Shown here: piece by piece, positions 34,869-44,270 of the stretch | How positions within the stretch are numbered: position 1 is the first letter of the stretch | Layout of the letters: each line of letters opens with the position of its first letter | Assembly: GCA_050175155.1 (NCBI GenBank) | Contig: JBFXJF010000006.1 | Coordinates: 1-64,000, forward strand | Length of the DNA: 64,000 bases | Direction of reading: 5' to 3' | From: JBFXJF01 sp050175155 | GTDB taxonomy: Bacteria > Bacillota > Bacilli > Tepidibacillales > Tepidibacillaceae | Made by a program: the position numbers and the translations under genes | The notes under the pieces: model-generated | Database searches by the model: none | What the model was told of the DNA's origin: nothing | The model's input: only the letters and a program-made list of their open reading frames with translations

Positions 34869-35519
34869 CTAAATAATTTTTAAGATTCCTATTAGAACCA
34901 TAATAACTCCTGGAAAAATAGTAAATTTTTTTAACCAAGAAATTTCAGAAAAAACAAAACCTAATCTAATTCCTATTAAGATAAAAATTCCACTCATCCC
35001 TGCAATTACAGATGCTGTTACTAATGGTTTAAATCCAATCAATGACGCCCCTAATCCCGCCCCAAAAGCATCTAAGGATAGAGCTAACCCAAGGAAAATC
35101 GCCTCAATAGAAGATATTCTACCTGATTGATCAAGATCAGCCTTCATTGGTGTCCTTAAAATCTGTATTACCAATCCTAATTTTTTTAACTCAATCGAGA
35201 TTAGATTATCATCCTTTTTTTTTGCTTCATTATATGTATTGTCCTCTTTATTACTTTGAAATAAGACTTGAATTATAATCCATACACCTAAAATAATTAG
35301 AATTATCGAACCAATCCATTTAGCAATAGTAGGGGATAAAAACAAACTGATCCAACCACCTATATGCATCGATAGTAAGATCGTCAAAGCAGATGCTAAT
35401 GATATAATATAAACTGAGGTTAGAGGTATCTTTACCTTTTTAAACCCGTATGTAACTCCTACCCCAAAGCTATCTATACTCACTGCAAGTGCCAAAATAA
35501 ATAAATAAGTTAAATCCAT
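34869..35519 (-). CDS. ytaF: Sporulation membrane protein YtaF (MntP-like fold)
   Basis: Integral membrane protein of the YtaF group, related to the MntP manganese exporters, conserved in endospore formers. The 216 residues contain six hydrophobic helices and two related segments, ALAVSIDSFGVGVTYGFKK (about 10-28) and ALSLDAFGAGLGASLIGF (about 145-162), each with the family Asp. The exact role in sporulation is not known. The ATG at 35519 follows GGAGGGAG. Between mutM and coaE as in Bacillus. Confidence 0.88.
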   Translation of the reverse strand: MDLTYLFILALAVSIDSFGVGVTYGFKKVKIPLTSVYIISLASALTILLSMHIGGWISLFLSPTIAKWIGSIILIILGVWIIIQVLFQSNKEDNTYNEAKKKDDNLISIELKKLGLVIQILRTPMKADLDQSGRISSIEAIFLGLALSLDAFGAGLGASLIGFKPLVTASVIAGMSGIFILIGIRLGFVFSEISWLKKFTIFPGVIMVLIGILKII

Positions 35520-35586
35520 TGTTAATAGTACTCCCTCCATAACTTTTCTTATATCTTATGGAAGAATACAATGTGCGGTGAATTAT

Positions 35587-36417
35587 TTATTCAATTATTT
35601 GGCAGCTTGGACAATAGTGGGTACCACGACCACAAATTCTAATTTTAACAATTGGTGTTCCACAATATATACAAGGTTTGCCCGTCTTCCCATATACAAT
35701 TAAGTGTTCTTGCATAGAGCCTCTGCCATATATACTTTCAAAAGACTTTATTGAGGAACCCCCATTTTCAATTGCCTTGACTAAAATCGTTTTCATTGAA
35801 GCAACTAATCTATTTATTTCTTCATCTGTTAATGAATTAGCTTTCCTTAATGGATGAATGTGACTCATTGCGAGTGAGTCATCAACATAAATATTTCCTA
35901 ACCCACATACAAGCTCTTGACTTAATAACACTTGCTTTATTGGCGCTTTTCTTTGTTTTAATTCGTTTGAAAATCTTATCTTATCAAAATCCAAATCGAT
36001 TGGTTCCTGCCCTAATTTAATTAACGGTGAGAAATAATTAATTTTAGAATTTTCAACAACATCCATTGTCCCAAACTTTCTTACATCATTATAAATAAGT
36101 TTACTGTTGTCAGTAAAATTAAAAACAATATGTGTGTGTCTATCATGAGTCCTGATTCCATTGTTTATATATATATACTTCCCCTCCATACGAAGATGAG
36201 AGATAAGTGTTACCTTGCTAAACTCAAATAATAAATATTTCCCTTTTCGCTTCATTGCTTTAATAGTCTGTCCCTCTAAAAGGGATTTGAATTCTTGCAC
36301 ATCTAATGGCGTTCTAATTATTCTAGAATATAGGACATCAATGGTTTGAACCGTTTTCCCAATAATCAACACTTCTAAAGAACGTCTGACCGTTTCCACT
36401 TCCGGAAGCTCTGGCAT
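35587..36417 (-). CDS. mutM: Formamidopyrimidine-DNA glycosylase
   Basis: Removes oxidised purines (8-oxoguanine, FapyG). The mature protein must begin PELPEVETVRRSLE, where the N-terminal Pro is the catalytic nucleophile and Glu follows, so the start is the ATG at 36417 (276 residues), not one upstream. The H2TH region contains LVCGLGNIYVDDSLA, and the C-terminal zinc finger has four Cys (CIYCGTP and HYCPSC). It follows polA by 21 bases. Confidence 0.98.
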   Translation of the reverse strand: MPELPEVETVRRSLEVLIIGKTVQTIDVLYSRIIRTPLDVQEFKSLLEGQTIKAMKRKGKYLLFEFSKVTLISHLRMEGKYIYINNGIRTHDRHTHIVFNFTDNSKLIYNDVRKFGTMDVVENSKINYFSPLIKLGQEPIDLDFDKIRFSNELKQRKAPIKQVLLSQELVCGLGNIYVDDSLAMSHIHPLRKANSLTDEEINRLVASMKTILVKAIENGGSSIKSFESIYGRGSMQEHLIVYGKTGKPCIYCGTPIVKIRICGRGTHYCPSCQIIE

Positions 36418-36438
36418 TTTTATTAGCAACTCCTTAAT

Positions 36439-39105
36439 CTATTTTGCTTCATACCATGTTTTTCCCAAACTAATATCAACCTTTAGCGGTATCTTTAATA
36501 CTAGAGCATTTTCCATCGTCTCTTTAACTAACTTCGTCATTATGTATGTTTCTTCTGGGTGTATTTCAAATATTAGTTCATCATGGACTTGTAATTTTAA
36601 TATACTTTGAAGTTTTTGCTCTTTCATTAGTTGGTATATTTTCACCATAGCTATTTTTATTATGTCAGCAGCTGTCCCTTGAATTGGTGTATTCATTGCT
36701 GTTCTTTCAGCAAAACTGCGAATATTGAAATTAGAACTATTTATATCTGGTAAATACCTTCTTCTATTTAACAGGGTTGATACATAACCCTTTATTTTAG
36801 CTTCGGCTACAATCTCCCTCATGTACCCATCTACACCCGAAAAAACCAAAAAATACTTTTTTATAAATTCTGCTGCTTCTTTTCTTGATATTTTAAGATT
36901 TTGCGAAAGACCATAGTCACTGATTCCATATACAATACCAAAGTTAACAGCCTTAGCTTGTCTTCTCATATCAGAAGTTACTTCTTCCTTTTTCACCGAA
37001 AAAATGTCCATAGCAGTCCTTGTATGAATATCTAAATCATCAATAAATGCTTGAATAAGATTCTTATCATTAGAAATATGTGCCAAAACTCTCAACTCTA
37101 TTTGTGAATAATCCGCTGATAATATCAGCCAATTTGGTTCTGTTGGTATAAATACTTTTCTTATCTTTCTGCCTTCTTCAAGTCTAATAGGAATGTTTTG
37201 TAGATTTGGTTCGGTACTACTTAATCTTCCCGTTGCTGTAACCGCTTGATTATAGGAAGTATGTATTTTATGCGTAACGGGATCAATTATCTTTAATAGA
37301 CCTTCAATATATGTTGATTGGAGTTTTCCTAGTGTTCTATAATGTAATATCTCTCCTATTATACAATGAGAGGATTCAAGCTTTTCTAATACATCTACAT
37401 CCGTAGAATATCCTGTTTTATTTTTCTTAATTACTGGTAATTGAAGTTTATCAAAGAGAATTACCCCTAGCTGTTTCGGCGAATTAATATTAAATTCAGT
37501 TCCAGCTATTTTATAAATTGAATTTTTTAAATCTTCTAATTTTGAGTTTATCTCTTCACCCATCAGTTTTAAACTTTCCACATCTATTAACACACCATTT
37601 TTCTCCATGTCTGCTAATACTTCTACTAGTGGTAATTCAATTTTATAAAGTAATTCTATTAGTTCATTTTCCTGTAAAATTTTCTCTAACATTGGGGTTA
37701 ATGTAAAGATTGCATTTGCTTTTGTCCCAATATGCTTTGTTAAAGTTTGGTTATCAGGAATTTTTCTTTTTGCCCCTTTACCATAAACATTTTCATCTTT
37801 TTGCAATTCTTTATATCCATTTCTTTCGGCAATTTCATAAAGATCATTATCCCCGTCAGAAGGATTTATCAAATAATTACTTAGATATAAATCTGATACA
37901 ACACCTTTTATGTCTATGTGATTTTTATATAATGCCAGTTCAGCCCTTTTGCTATCGTAAACAAGCTTTGGTGAATCCTCACTTCTTAACCAAGCTTTAA
38001 ATTCGTTCCATCGGCTAGCTTGTTCAATTGCAATATATAATTGTTTCAGCCCATCCGATAGTGAAATACCTAACACTTCGCTATCGTGTATTTTTTCATA
38101 GTTCGTTTCTACATGTATTGCTAATTTTACTTTATCAATAAATTTCCCCTGCCATATACTTAAATCAGATTCTGAGTAATCTTCAATTATAAGTTCGGTA
38201 GAACTATTATTATCTTTAATATATTCTCTATTAGTATTTTCTTGGTTTATTCCTAGTCGTTCTATCAATGATGTAAATTCCATTTTTTGAAATAATTCAT
38301 AAATCCTCTTATTACTAATTTCCTTTACATTATAATTTTCAATATCCAACTCCATAGGTACACTTTTACAAATTGTTGCTAACCGTTTACTCATAAGAGC
38401 CTGTTCTTTATTTTCTGATAATCTCTCTTTTAGTTTATCTCCTACAACCTCTTTAATATTGGCTAAAACCGCTTCAACTGAACCAAATTGATTAAGTAAT
38501 TTTAATGCTGTTTTCTCTCCAACTCCTGGTACTCCTGGAATATTATCAGAGGAATCTCCCATTAGACCTTTTAAATCAATTATTTGTCCTGGTGATAAAT
38601 TGTATTTATCCCTAATTTCTTTTGGACTATAAACATCTACCTCTGTAATACCTTTACGAGTAAAATATATTGATGTTTTGTCAGTAGCCAACTGAAGCAT
38701 ATCCTTATCCCCAGTATAAATAATTGTTTCTATCTGTTTTTCATCAGCAATTTGAGCTACCGTTCCAATAATATCATCCGCTTCATATCCATCAAGTTCA
38801 AAATGACTGATCCCAAAAGTATTCAACAGTTCCTTAATCATTGGAAATTGTCCGGATAACTCATTAGGAGTTTTTAATCTTTTACCTTTATATTCTTTAT
38901 AAATAGAGTGTCTGAATGTACTCTTACCCGCATCAAAAGCTACAAGAATGTAGTCTGGTTTAATATCTTTTTGTATCTTTAGCAATATTTGAGTAAATCC
39001 ATAAACAGAATTTGTATACAGTCCCTGTCCGTTTGTTAGTAATGGTAACGCATAGAACGCTCTATTTGCAATGCTGTTTCCATCTACTAATACTAATCTT
39101 TTCAT
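36439..39105 (-). CDS. polA: DNA polymerase I
   Basis: Repair and Okazaki-fragment polymerase, 888 residues. The 5' nuclease domain (1-290) has LVDGNSIANRAFYALP, YEADDIIGTVAQ and TGDKDMLQL. The middle domain (about 310-470) has lost proofreading residues: the usual DxE motif reads IHVETN and the last Asp is replaced in KANAIFTL, as in Bacillus enzymes. The polymerase domain has motif A SADYSQIELRVLAHIS, motif B RRQAKAVNFGIVYG and motif C LQVHDELIFEI. Cotranscribed with mutM. Confidence 0.98.
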   Translation of the reverse strand: MKRLVLVDGNSIANRAFYALPLLTNGQGLYTNSVYGFTQILLKIQKDIKPDYILVAFDAGKSTFRHSIYKEYKGKRLKTPNELSGQFPMIKELLNTFGISHFELDGYEADDIIGTVAQIADEKQIETIIYTGDKDMLQLATDKTSIYFTRKGITEVDVYSPKEIRDKYNLSPGQIIDLKGLMGDSSDNIPGVPGVGEKTALKLLNQFGSVEAVLANIKEVVGDKLKERLSENKEQALMSKRLATICKSVPMELDIENYNVKEISNKRIYELFQKMEFTSLIERLGINQENTNREYIKDNNSSTELIIEDYSESDLSIWQGKFIDKVKLAIHVETNYEKIHDSEVLGISLSDGLKQLYIAIEQASRWNEFKAWLRSEDSPKLVYDSKRAELALYKNHIDIKGVVSDLYLSNYLINPSDGDNDLYEIAERNGYKELQKDENVYGKGAKRKIPDNQTLTKHIGTKANAIFTLTPMLEKILQENELIELLYKIELPLVEVLADMEKNGVLIDVESLKLMGEEINSKLEDLKNSIYKIAGTEFNINSPKQLGVILFDKLQLPVIKKNKTGYSTDVDVLEKLESSHCIIGEILHYRTLGKLQSTYIEGLLKIIDPVTHKIHTSYNQAVTATGRLSSTEPNLQNIPIRLEEGRKIRKVFIPTEPNWLILSADYSQIELRVLAHISNDKNLIQAFIDDLDIHTRTAMDIFSVKKEEVTSDMRRQAKAVNFGIVYGISDYGLSQNLKISRKEAAEFIKKYFLVFSGVDGYMREIVAEAKIKGYVSTLLNRRRYLPDINSSNFNIRSFAERTAMNTPIQGTAADIIKIAMVKIYQLMKEQKLQSILKLQVHDELIFEIHPEETYIMTKLVKETMENALVLKIPLKVDISLGKTWYEAK

Positions 39106-39209
39106 TCTTTCACCCCATATTTTCTTATAACCATCTGTTAATACTTAAATTCATCTTATCACAAGAACAATTTTAGATGCAAAGGAAAAGAAAACATCTA
39201 TTTTATCCC

Positions 39210-39250
39210 AACAAAAAACAGCTCTCCTTAAAGGAGAGCTGTTTTTTGTT
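39210..39250. terminator. Terminator downstream of the band-7 gene
   Basis: Long inverted repeat AACAAAAAACAGCTCTCCTT/AAGGAGAGCTGTTTTTTGTT with a short AA centre. It separates phoP-phoR-band 7 from the polA unit on the minus strand. Confidence 0.92.
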
Positions 39251-39259
39251 GAAAATAGT

Positions 39260-40096
39260 CTATTTTAGATTATTAATATCTATAAAAGGAGTTGCCCCTC
39301 CAGTAACACTAGGTAGTACCCCGTTCCATTTTTTTATTGCTGCCATTTCGGCTTCAATTTTTCTCAACTCTATTAAATCAGGGGATATTACTTCTCTTTG
39401 TAATCTTAGTGCTTCTGCTTCTGCTTTTGCTGTCTCAATTGTTTGTTGTGCTTCTATTTCGATTCTCTGTAAATCAAGTGTAGCCTTTAATGCATTTTGC
39501 TCTGCAATTTGTTTTTGCTCAATAGCGTTATTATATTCTTCACTAAACTTGAATTCTGTAATATTTATTTCATCTAAGCTAATATTATAGCTTGAAAATT
39601 TTGCAGATAATGATTCTTTAATTTTGGCACTAACTTCAGATCTCTTAGATATCAGCTCTTCAGCAGTATATTGTGCAGTAACTGCCTTAACAGCCTCACC
39701 AATAGCCGGATCGACTATTCTCTCATTATAAGATAATCCAACTCGCTTATATAAATCTGCTGCTTGCTCATTAATAAGGTGGTAGTTGACCGCTACAGTT
39801 GTAGTAACTATTTGCATATCTTTCGATGCAGCTGTTTGCTGGGACTCTGTTTTTCGAACACGCACCTCCACCTGTACTACCTCTTGGATAAACGGAATTT
39901 TAAAATGAAGACCCTCTTCTAATGCAACTGGTTGAACAGCGCCTAATTGTACAACAACCCCCACATGTCCAGCTTCAACTATCACAAAAGAGCTATAAGC
40001 CGAAAGCAACAATAGTGCTAAAACAATAATTAACACCATGTATTTTCTATACTTCTTATCCAATGCTGATTTGATGTCTATAACTTTCTCGTCCAA
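39260..40096 (-). CDS. Band 7 / SPFH (prohibitin-like) membrane protein
   Basis: Membrane-anchored SPFH protein, 278 residues. It has a short cytoplasmic N-terminus, one membrane helix (about 22-44), then the SPFH domain beginning VEAGHVGVVVQLGAVQPVAL, a VNYHLI strand, TAEELISKRSEVSAKIKESL and an Ala/Glu-rich coiled coil (about 185-250). The layout resembles HflC/prohibitin, but no hflK partner is adjacent. The start is TTG at 40096, with AAAGGAGG eight bases upstream; the longer frame would start before that site. It lies between phoR and polA, an unusual place. Partners, such as FtsH, cannot be inferred from the window. Confidence 0.85.
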   Translation of the reverse strand: MDEKVIDIKSALDKKYRKYMVLIIVLALLLLSAYSSFVIVEAGHVGVVVQLGAVQPVALEEGLHFKIPFIQEVVQVEVRVRKTESQQTAASKDMQIVTTTVAVNYHLINEQAADLYKRVGLSYNERIVDPAIGEAVKAVTAQYTAEELISKRSEVSAKIKESLSAKFSSYNISLDEINITEFKFSEEYNNAIEQKQIAEQNALKATLDLQRIEIEAQQTIETAKAEAEALRLQREVISPDLIELRKIEAEMAAIKKWNGVLPSVTGGATPFIDINNLK

Positions 40097-40193
40097 TATA
40101 TTTCCTCCTTTTTTTATAACCAATACATTTGTTTACGTAATAATCATGATTTGGTTTCGATACTAATTATTTTATACTACTTCTTGTACTAAA

Positions 40194-41963
40194 TTATAAA
40201 ACCCTTTTTTTTGGCAGAATAATAGTAAAAGTAGTTCCCTTACCAACTTTACTATCGATTTCAATTATACCATAATGAGATTCTATTATGTGTTTTACTA
40301 TTGCTAATCCAAGACCTGTTCCCCCAGATTCCCTCGATCTTGCTTTATCTACACGGTAGAAGCGCTCAAATATTCTTGAGATACTTTTTTTAGGTATCCC
40401 AATACCAGTATCCTCAATTTCAATTTTAACTTTTTCATTATCTAAATCTTCTAATCTGATATATATTAAACCCTTTTCGGGGGTATACGCTACAGCATTA
40501 CTTATTAAATTCAAAATAACCTGTCTAATTCGATCTTCATCTACTTCAGAGAAAACAGTTGATAATTCCTTAATAACCTCTAAATTACGTTTTTCAATTT
40601 GCGGCATCATCGTGGTTATTGAAGATTCAATAACATTCTCTAAATTAACAATCTTAAAATTAAAAATATCTTCATTCTGTTCAATTCTAGATAAATCTAA
40701 GAGATCTAGAACTAAACGTTGTAATCTATCACTTTCTTTATATATAATCTCTAAAAATTCTCTTGTCGTTTCCTCATCTTTTAAAGCACCATCCAATAAA
40801 GTTTCCGTAAATCCCTTTAAAGAGGTTATTGGTGTCCTTAGTTCATGCGACACATTAGCTACAAATTCCGTTCTCATTCTTTCCAAATGTCTTATTTTTG
40901 TTATATCAACAAATACTATTAATATATTATTTGTTTGTTTCAGGTAATCTAAGATAGGAATTATATTGCAATCTAAATACTTTTTCGTTGGATTATAAAC
41001 TTTAATTTCAGTATGAATACTTTCATTAGTACGAAGCGAACTTTTTATTAAATCATTAATTTCATTTGAACAGACTTCATAGTAATAATTCCCTATTTTA
41101 TCATATGTGAATTCACCGATTAATTGTTCTACGGCTGGATTAATATATATTATCTTTCCATCGTTATCTATTAGTATTACCCCACTTGCCATATTATTAA
41201 GTATTGCCGATAATCTATTTTCATTTTTTTCAATAACTGACATTTGATTTTTCAATCCATCAGCCATGTTATTAATAGCTTCAGATAATTGTCCAATCTC
41301 GTCATTTCTGTCTACCTCTAATCTTTTACTATAATCTTTATGCATTATATCCTGTGCTAATTCTGTAACATCCTCAATAGGTTTTGTTATTCTAGATGTC
41401 AACTTAGTACTAATAACTATTGTAATAATAAAGACAACTAGTAGGGCTAGAATTAGTTTTAACCAAAATGCATTAATCTCTTCTTGAATTTCTTGTAGCG
41501 AAATGGCTAAACGTAATACCTCGATATTTTTATCATCATCAGTAACTACCCTTGAAGTGTATAGCATATTAATTCCCAATGTATCGCTGTATCTTATATC
41601 AATACCTGTTTCTCCTTTTAGAGCTAAAATTACTTCTGGTCTATTTAGATGGTTATCCATCATATTTTTATCATAAACAGAGTCTGCTAACACTATACCT
41701 TGAGAGTCAATAATTGTAATTCTTGTAGTTAAATCAAGACTAAATTCTCTAATAAGCTTTTCAATATCCTGATTATTGTTACTAAGATAGCCAGTATTAA
41801 AAAGATAGTTCTCAATCATTATACTTTCCTCATAAAGTCTATCCTCAGTTGCACCAATATAAGTTTCTTTAATAAGATAAGATATATATATACCTAAAAT
41901 TAGGGTAAAAACAAATATAATTAAAACATATATTAAAATTATCTTATGTTTTATTTTCTTCAT
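40194..41963 (-). CDS. phoR: Phosphate-regulon sensor histidine kinase PhoR
   Basis: Membrane kinase of the PhoR/WalK type, 589 residues, paired with phoP. Order: first helix (about 7-28), extracytoplasmic sensor (about 30-160), second helix (about 165-185), HAMP (about 186-240, TSRITKPIEDVTELAQDI), PAS (about 250-340, NMASGVILIDNDGKIIYINP), HisKA with the phosphorylated His in VANVSHELRTPITSLKGF (near 363), and HATPase (NLISNAVAYTPEKG and GGTGLGLAIVKHII). The ATG at 41963 overlaps phoP by 20 bases. With pst and phoU in the window, a phosphate role is likely. Confidence 0.92.
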   Translation of the reverse strand: MKKIKHKIILIYVLIIFVFTLILGIYISYLIKETYIGATEDRLYEESIMIENYLFNTGYLSNNNQDIEKLIREFSLDLTTRITIIDSQGIVLADSVYDKNMMDNHLNRPEVILALKGETGIDIRYSDTLGINMLYTSRVVTDDDKNIEVLRLAISLQEIQEEINAFWLKLILALLVVFIITIVISTKLTSRITKPIEDVTELAQDIMHKDYSKRLEVDRNDEIGQLSEAINNMADGLKNQMSVIEKNENRLSAILNNMASGVILIDNDGKIIYINPAVEQLIGEFTYDKIGNYYYEVCSNEINDLIKSSLRTNESIHTEIKVYNPTKKYLDCNIIPILDYLKQTNNILIVFVDITKIRHLERMRTEFVANVSHELRTPITSLKGFTETLLDGALKDEETTREFLEIIYKESDRLQRLVLDLLDLSRIEQNEDIFNFKIVNLENVIESSITTMMPQIEKRNLEVIKELSTVFSEVDEDRIRQVILNLISNAVAYTPEKGLIYIRLEDLDNEKVKIEIEDTGIGIPKKSISRIFERFYRVDKARSRESGGTGLGLAIVKHIIESHYGIIEIDSKVGKGTTFTIILPKKRVL

Positions 41964-42672
41964 TTTTTTTATCCTCAAATTTGTAACCAATTCCTCTAAT
42001 CGTTTTAATAAACTCTGGTTTTTTAGTATCTCTCTCTATTTTATCTCTTAAATAACTGATATTAACATCCACTATCCTTGAGTCACCTAAATAATCGTAG
42101 TGCCATATTGCATCCAATAACTGATCTCTAGTAAATACTTTACCCTTATTCTTCACTAAATATAATAATAGCTCGAACTCCTTTGGTTTCAATTCTATTC
42201 CCGCACCTTTATATACTACTTCATATCTATCTCCATAAATTACTAAATCGCCAATTGTATAAATAAGTTGCTGCTTATCAATATCTTGCTTTTTTGTCTC
42301 AACAATATCTAGCCTTCTCAAAATCGCTTTTACTCTAGCTATTAATTCCCTCGGACTGAAAGGTTTAGTTATATAATCATCGGCGCCTAACTCAAGTCCA
42401 ATGACCTTATCAATTTCCTCGTCTTTAGCCGTTAATAGTATTACAGGAGTGTATATGTTATTCTTTCTAAGTCCTTTCAATACTTCTATTCCATCAATTT
42501 CCGGTAGCATAATATCAAGGATAATCAAGTCATATTGTTTAAAATTACATAATTCCAAAGCTTCTTTACCATCATTGGCGGTATTAACTTCAAACCCAGA
42601 TTTTTCTAAATTATACTTTACCAATGTTATAATCGATGGTTCGTCATCTACTACTAATATCCTATATGCCAT
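41944..42672 (-). CDS. phoP: Phosphate-regulon response regulator PhoP
   Basis: OmpR-family DNA-binding response regulator, 242 residues. The receiver (1-120) has the acidic pair in ILVVDDEPSI, the phosphorylated Asp in DLIILDIMLPEIDG (near 53) and Lys in DDYITKPFSPREL. The winged-helix domain (about 135-235) has LKPKEFELLLYLVKN, DSRIVDVNISYLRDKI and IRGIGYKF. First gene of phoP-phoR; the spot between icd and polA is that of Bacillus phoPR. No clear Pho box was seen upstream. Confidence 0.93.
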   Translation of the reverse strand: MAYRILVVDDEPSIITLVKYNLEKSGFEVNTANDGKEALELCNFKQYDLIILDIMLPEIDGIEVLKGLRKNNIYTPVILLTAKDEEIDKVIGLELGADDYITKPFSPRELIARVKAILRRLDIVETKKQDIDKQQLIYTIGDLVIYGDRYEVVYKGAGIELKPKEFELLLYLVKNKGKVFTRDQLLDAIWHYDYLGDSRIVDVNISYLRDKIERDTKKPEFIKTIRGIGYKFEDKKNEENKT

Positions 42673-42822
42673 GTAACACCATACCTTTCAGAAACACCAT
42701 TACTTTTTAACTACTTTATATATAAATTAGTGATAATGCAATGAATAATTAACTTTTGTAAAAACAGATTCTATTTGTTATATTGAAATTATCTATTATT
42801 ATATCTGCGATAGGAGATCACA

Positions 42823-43221
42823 ATGCGACGAAGAATATGGACGATAAGATTTATTTCTATTTTTACTTCTACTATTATTTCATTATTAATTTCTTTTGTA
42901 TTAAAGAGTTCCTATACCATAAACTATATAAATACTACATTTATAATTGGTTTGATTTTCATAGTATTTAGCAGTTTATCCTTTGTAATTATATTTGGTT
43001 TTTTTACGGTTCTTTTAAAGGGATTTAAACTTTTCTTTTACAGAGAAAACCCGTCTGTTGATAGAACACATTGGAGTTACGACATAAATAACACACCTAA
43101 TAATAATCATAAAAACCTTTTGCGTGAAAAAGCCAGAAAGGAGTTATTTATATACCTTCCATTTATTATTGGAGTTGTCATGATACTTCAATCCATAATT
43201 ATACTAACATTAACTAAATAA
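42823..43221 (+). CDS. Small membrane protein, DUF3899-like
   Basis: A 132-residue product with two helices near the N-terminus (about 7-29 and 35-66) and one at the C-terminus (about 108-130); a polar loop of about 35 residues lies between. The N-terminal pattern, with two close helices then FKLFFY, resembles DUF3899 proteins of Firmicutes, whose function is unknown. A good ribosome site (TAGGAGATCACA) precedes the ATG. It is divergent from phoP and convergent with oppF. Family assignment by eye only. Confidence 0.65.
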   Translation: MRRRIWTIRFISIFTSTIISLLISFVLKSSYTINYINTTFIIGLIFIVFSSLSFVIIFGFFTVLLKGFKLFFYRENPSVDRTHWSYDINNTPNNNHKNLLREKARKELFIYLPFIIGVVMILQSIIILTLTK

Positions 43222-43234
43222 AAAAATAGATATA

Positions 43235-43291
43235 ATAAAAAAACTGCTTTAAAGTCCAATTTTCTAGATGTTCTTGGTTCTTTGAGCAGTT
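43235..43291 (-). terminator. Terminator of the opp operon
   Basis: On the minus strand AACTGCTCAAAG pairs with CTTTAAAGCAGTT across a 29-base loop and is followed by TTTTTTTA. It lies 23 bases beyond the oppF stop. Confidence 0.65.
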
Positions 43292-43313
43292 CATTATATG
43301 AAGACATTTTCTT

Positions 43314-44270
43314 TTAATACAAATGACATGCCACGAAATGTCCTGGCTTGTACTCAACTAATTCCGGCCTCTCCTCGGAGCATATATCCATTACTTTAGA
43401 ACAACGAGTTCTAAAAGGACACCCACTTGGAGGATTAATAGGGCTTGCAACATCCCCTTCAAGAATTATCCTTTGTCGTGAACACTCTATATTTGGATCA
43501 GGTATTGGTATTGCTGATAATAGGGCTTCCGTATAAGGGTGAAGAGGATCACTGCTTAGAGTGATACTATCAGTTAATTCAACCAGCTGACCTAAATACA
43601 TTACACCAATGCGATCACTAATATGTTTAACCATTGATAAATCATGCGCGATAAACAAAAATGTTAGATTTTTTTCTTTTTGCAAATCTTGAAGGAGATT
43701 TATTACTTGCGCCTGTATTGATACGTCCAAGGCAGAAATAGGTTCATCACAAATTATAAAATCCGGATCAACTGCAAGTGCTCTAGCAATCCCAATTCTT
43801 TGTCTCTGTCCACCACTAAATTCATGAGGAAATCTATTTGCATGCTCTTTATTTAATCCCACTGTATCTAGTAGCTCAAAAATTCTCTCTAATCTTTCCT
43901 TGCCATTAAAAAGATTATGAATATCTATACCTTCTCCAACAATGTCAGCTACTGTCATTCTTGGATTTAGAGACGCATATGGATCTTGAAAAATCATTTG
44001 CATTTGTCTATTGAATTTTTTTAACTCTTTTCTCTTATAATTGGCTATATTTTCATTTTTAAAAATAATCTCACCATCTGTTGGTTCATATAAGCGAATA
44101 ATAGTTCTACCAGTTGTAGATTTCCCACAACCTGATTCACCAACAAGTCCTAAGGTTTCACCTTTTTTAATAGAAAAGCTAACCCCATCGACAGCCTTTA
44201 CTATTCCCGCGCCAACCTTAAAGTGTTTTTTTAAATTTTTTACTTCTAAGATAACTTCTTTATTTTCCAT
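43314..44270 (-). CDS. oppF: Oligopeptide ABC transporter ATP-binding protein OppF
   Basis: Second ATPase of the peptide importer, 318 residues. Walker A GESGCGKSTTGRTI (about 41-54), Q-loop IFQDPYASLNPRM, signature FSGGQRQRIGIARAL, Walker B FIICDEPISALDVS, switch His in FIAHDLSMVKH. The C-terminal oligopeptide-transporter domain contains CPFRTRCSKVMDICSEE with Cys residues typical of the family. Its start overlaps the stop of oppD by one base. Confidence 0.95.
   Translation of the reverse strand: MENKEVILEVKNLKKHFKVGAGIVKAVDGVSFSIKKGETLGLVGESGCGKSTTGRTIIRLYEPTDGEIIFKNENIANYKRKELKKFNRQMQMIFQDPYASLNPRMTVADIVGEGIDIHNLFNGKERLERIFELLDTVGLNKEHANRFPHEFSGGQRQRIGIARALAVDPDFIICDEPISALDVSIQAQVINLLQDLQKEKNLTFLFIAHDLSMVKHISDRIGVMYLGQLVELTDSITLSSDPLHPYTEALLSAIPIPDPNIECSRQRIILEGDVASPINPPSGCPFRTRCSKVMDICSEERPELVEYKPGHFVACHLY

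Noticed and set aside
39177..39590. 137-codon frame on the plus strand opposite the band-7 gene
   Set aside because: It runs through the terminator and the antisense of the SPFH gene; composition is that of a shadow frame.
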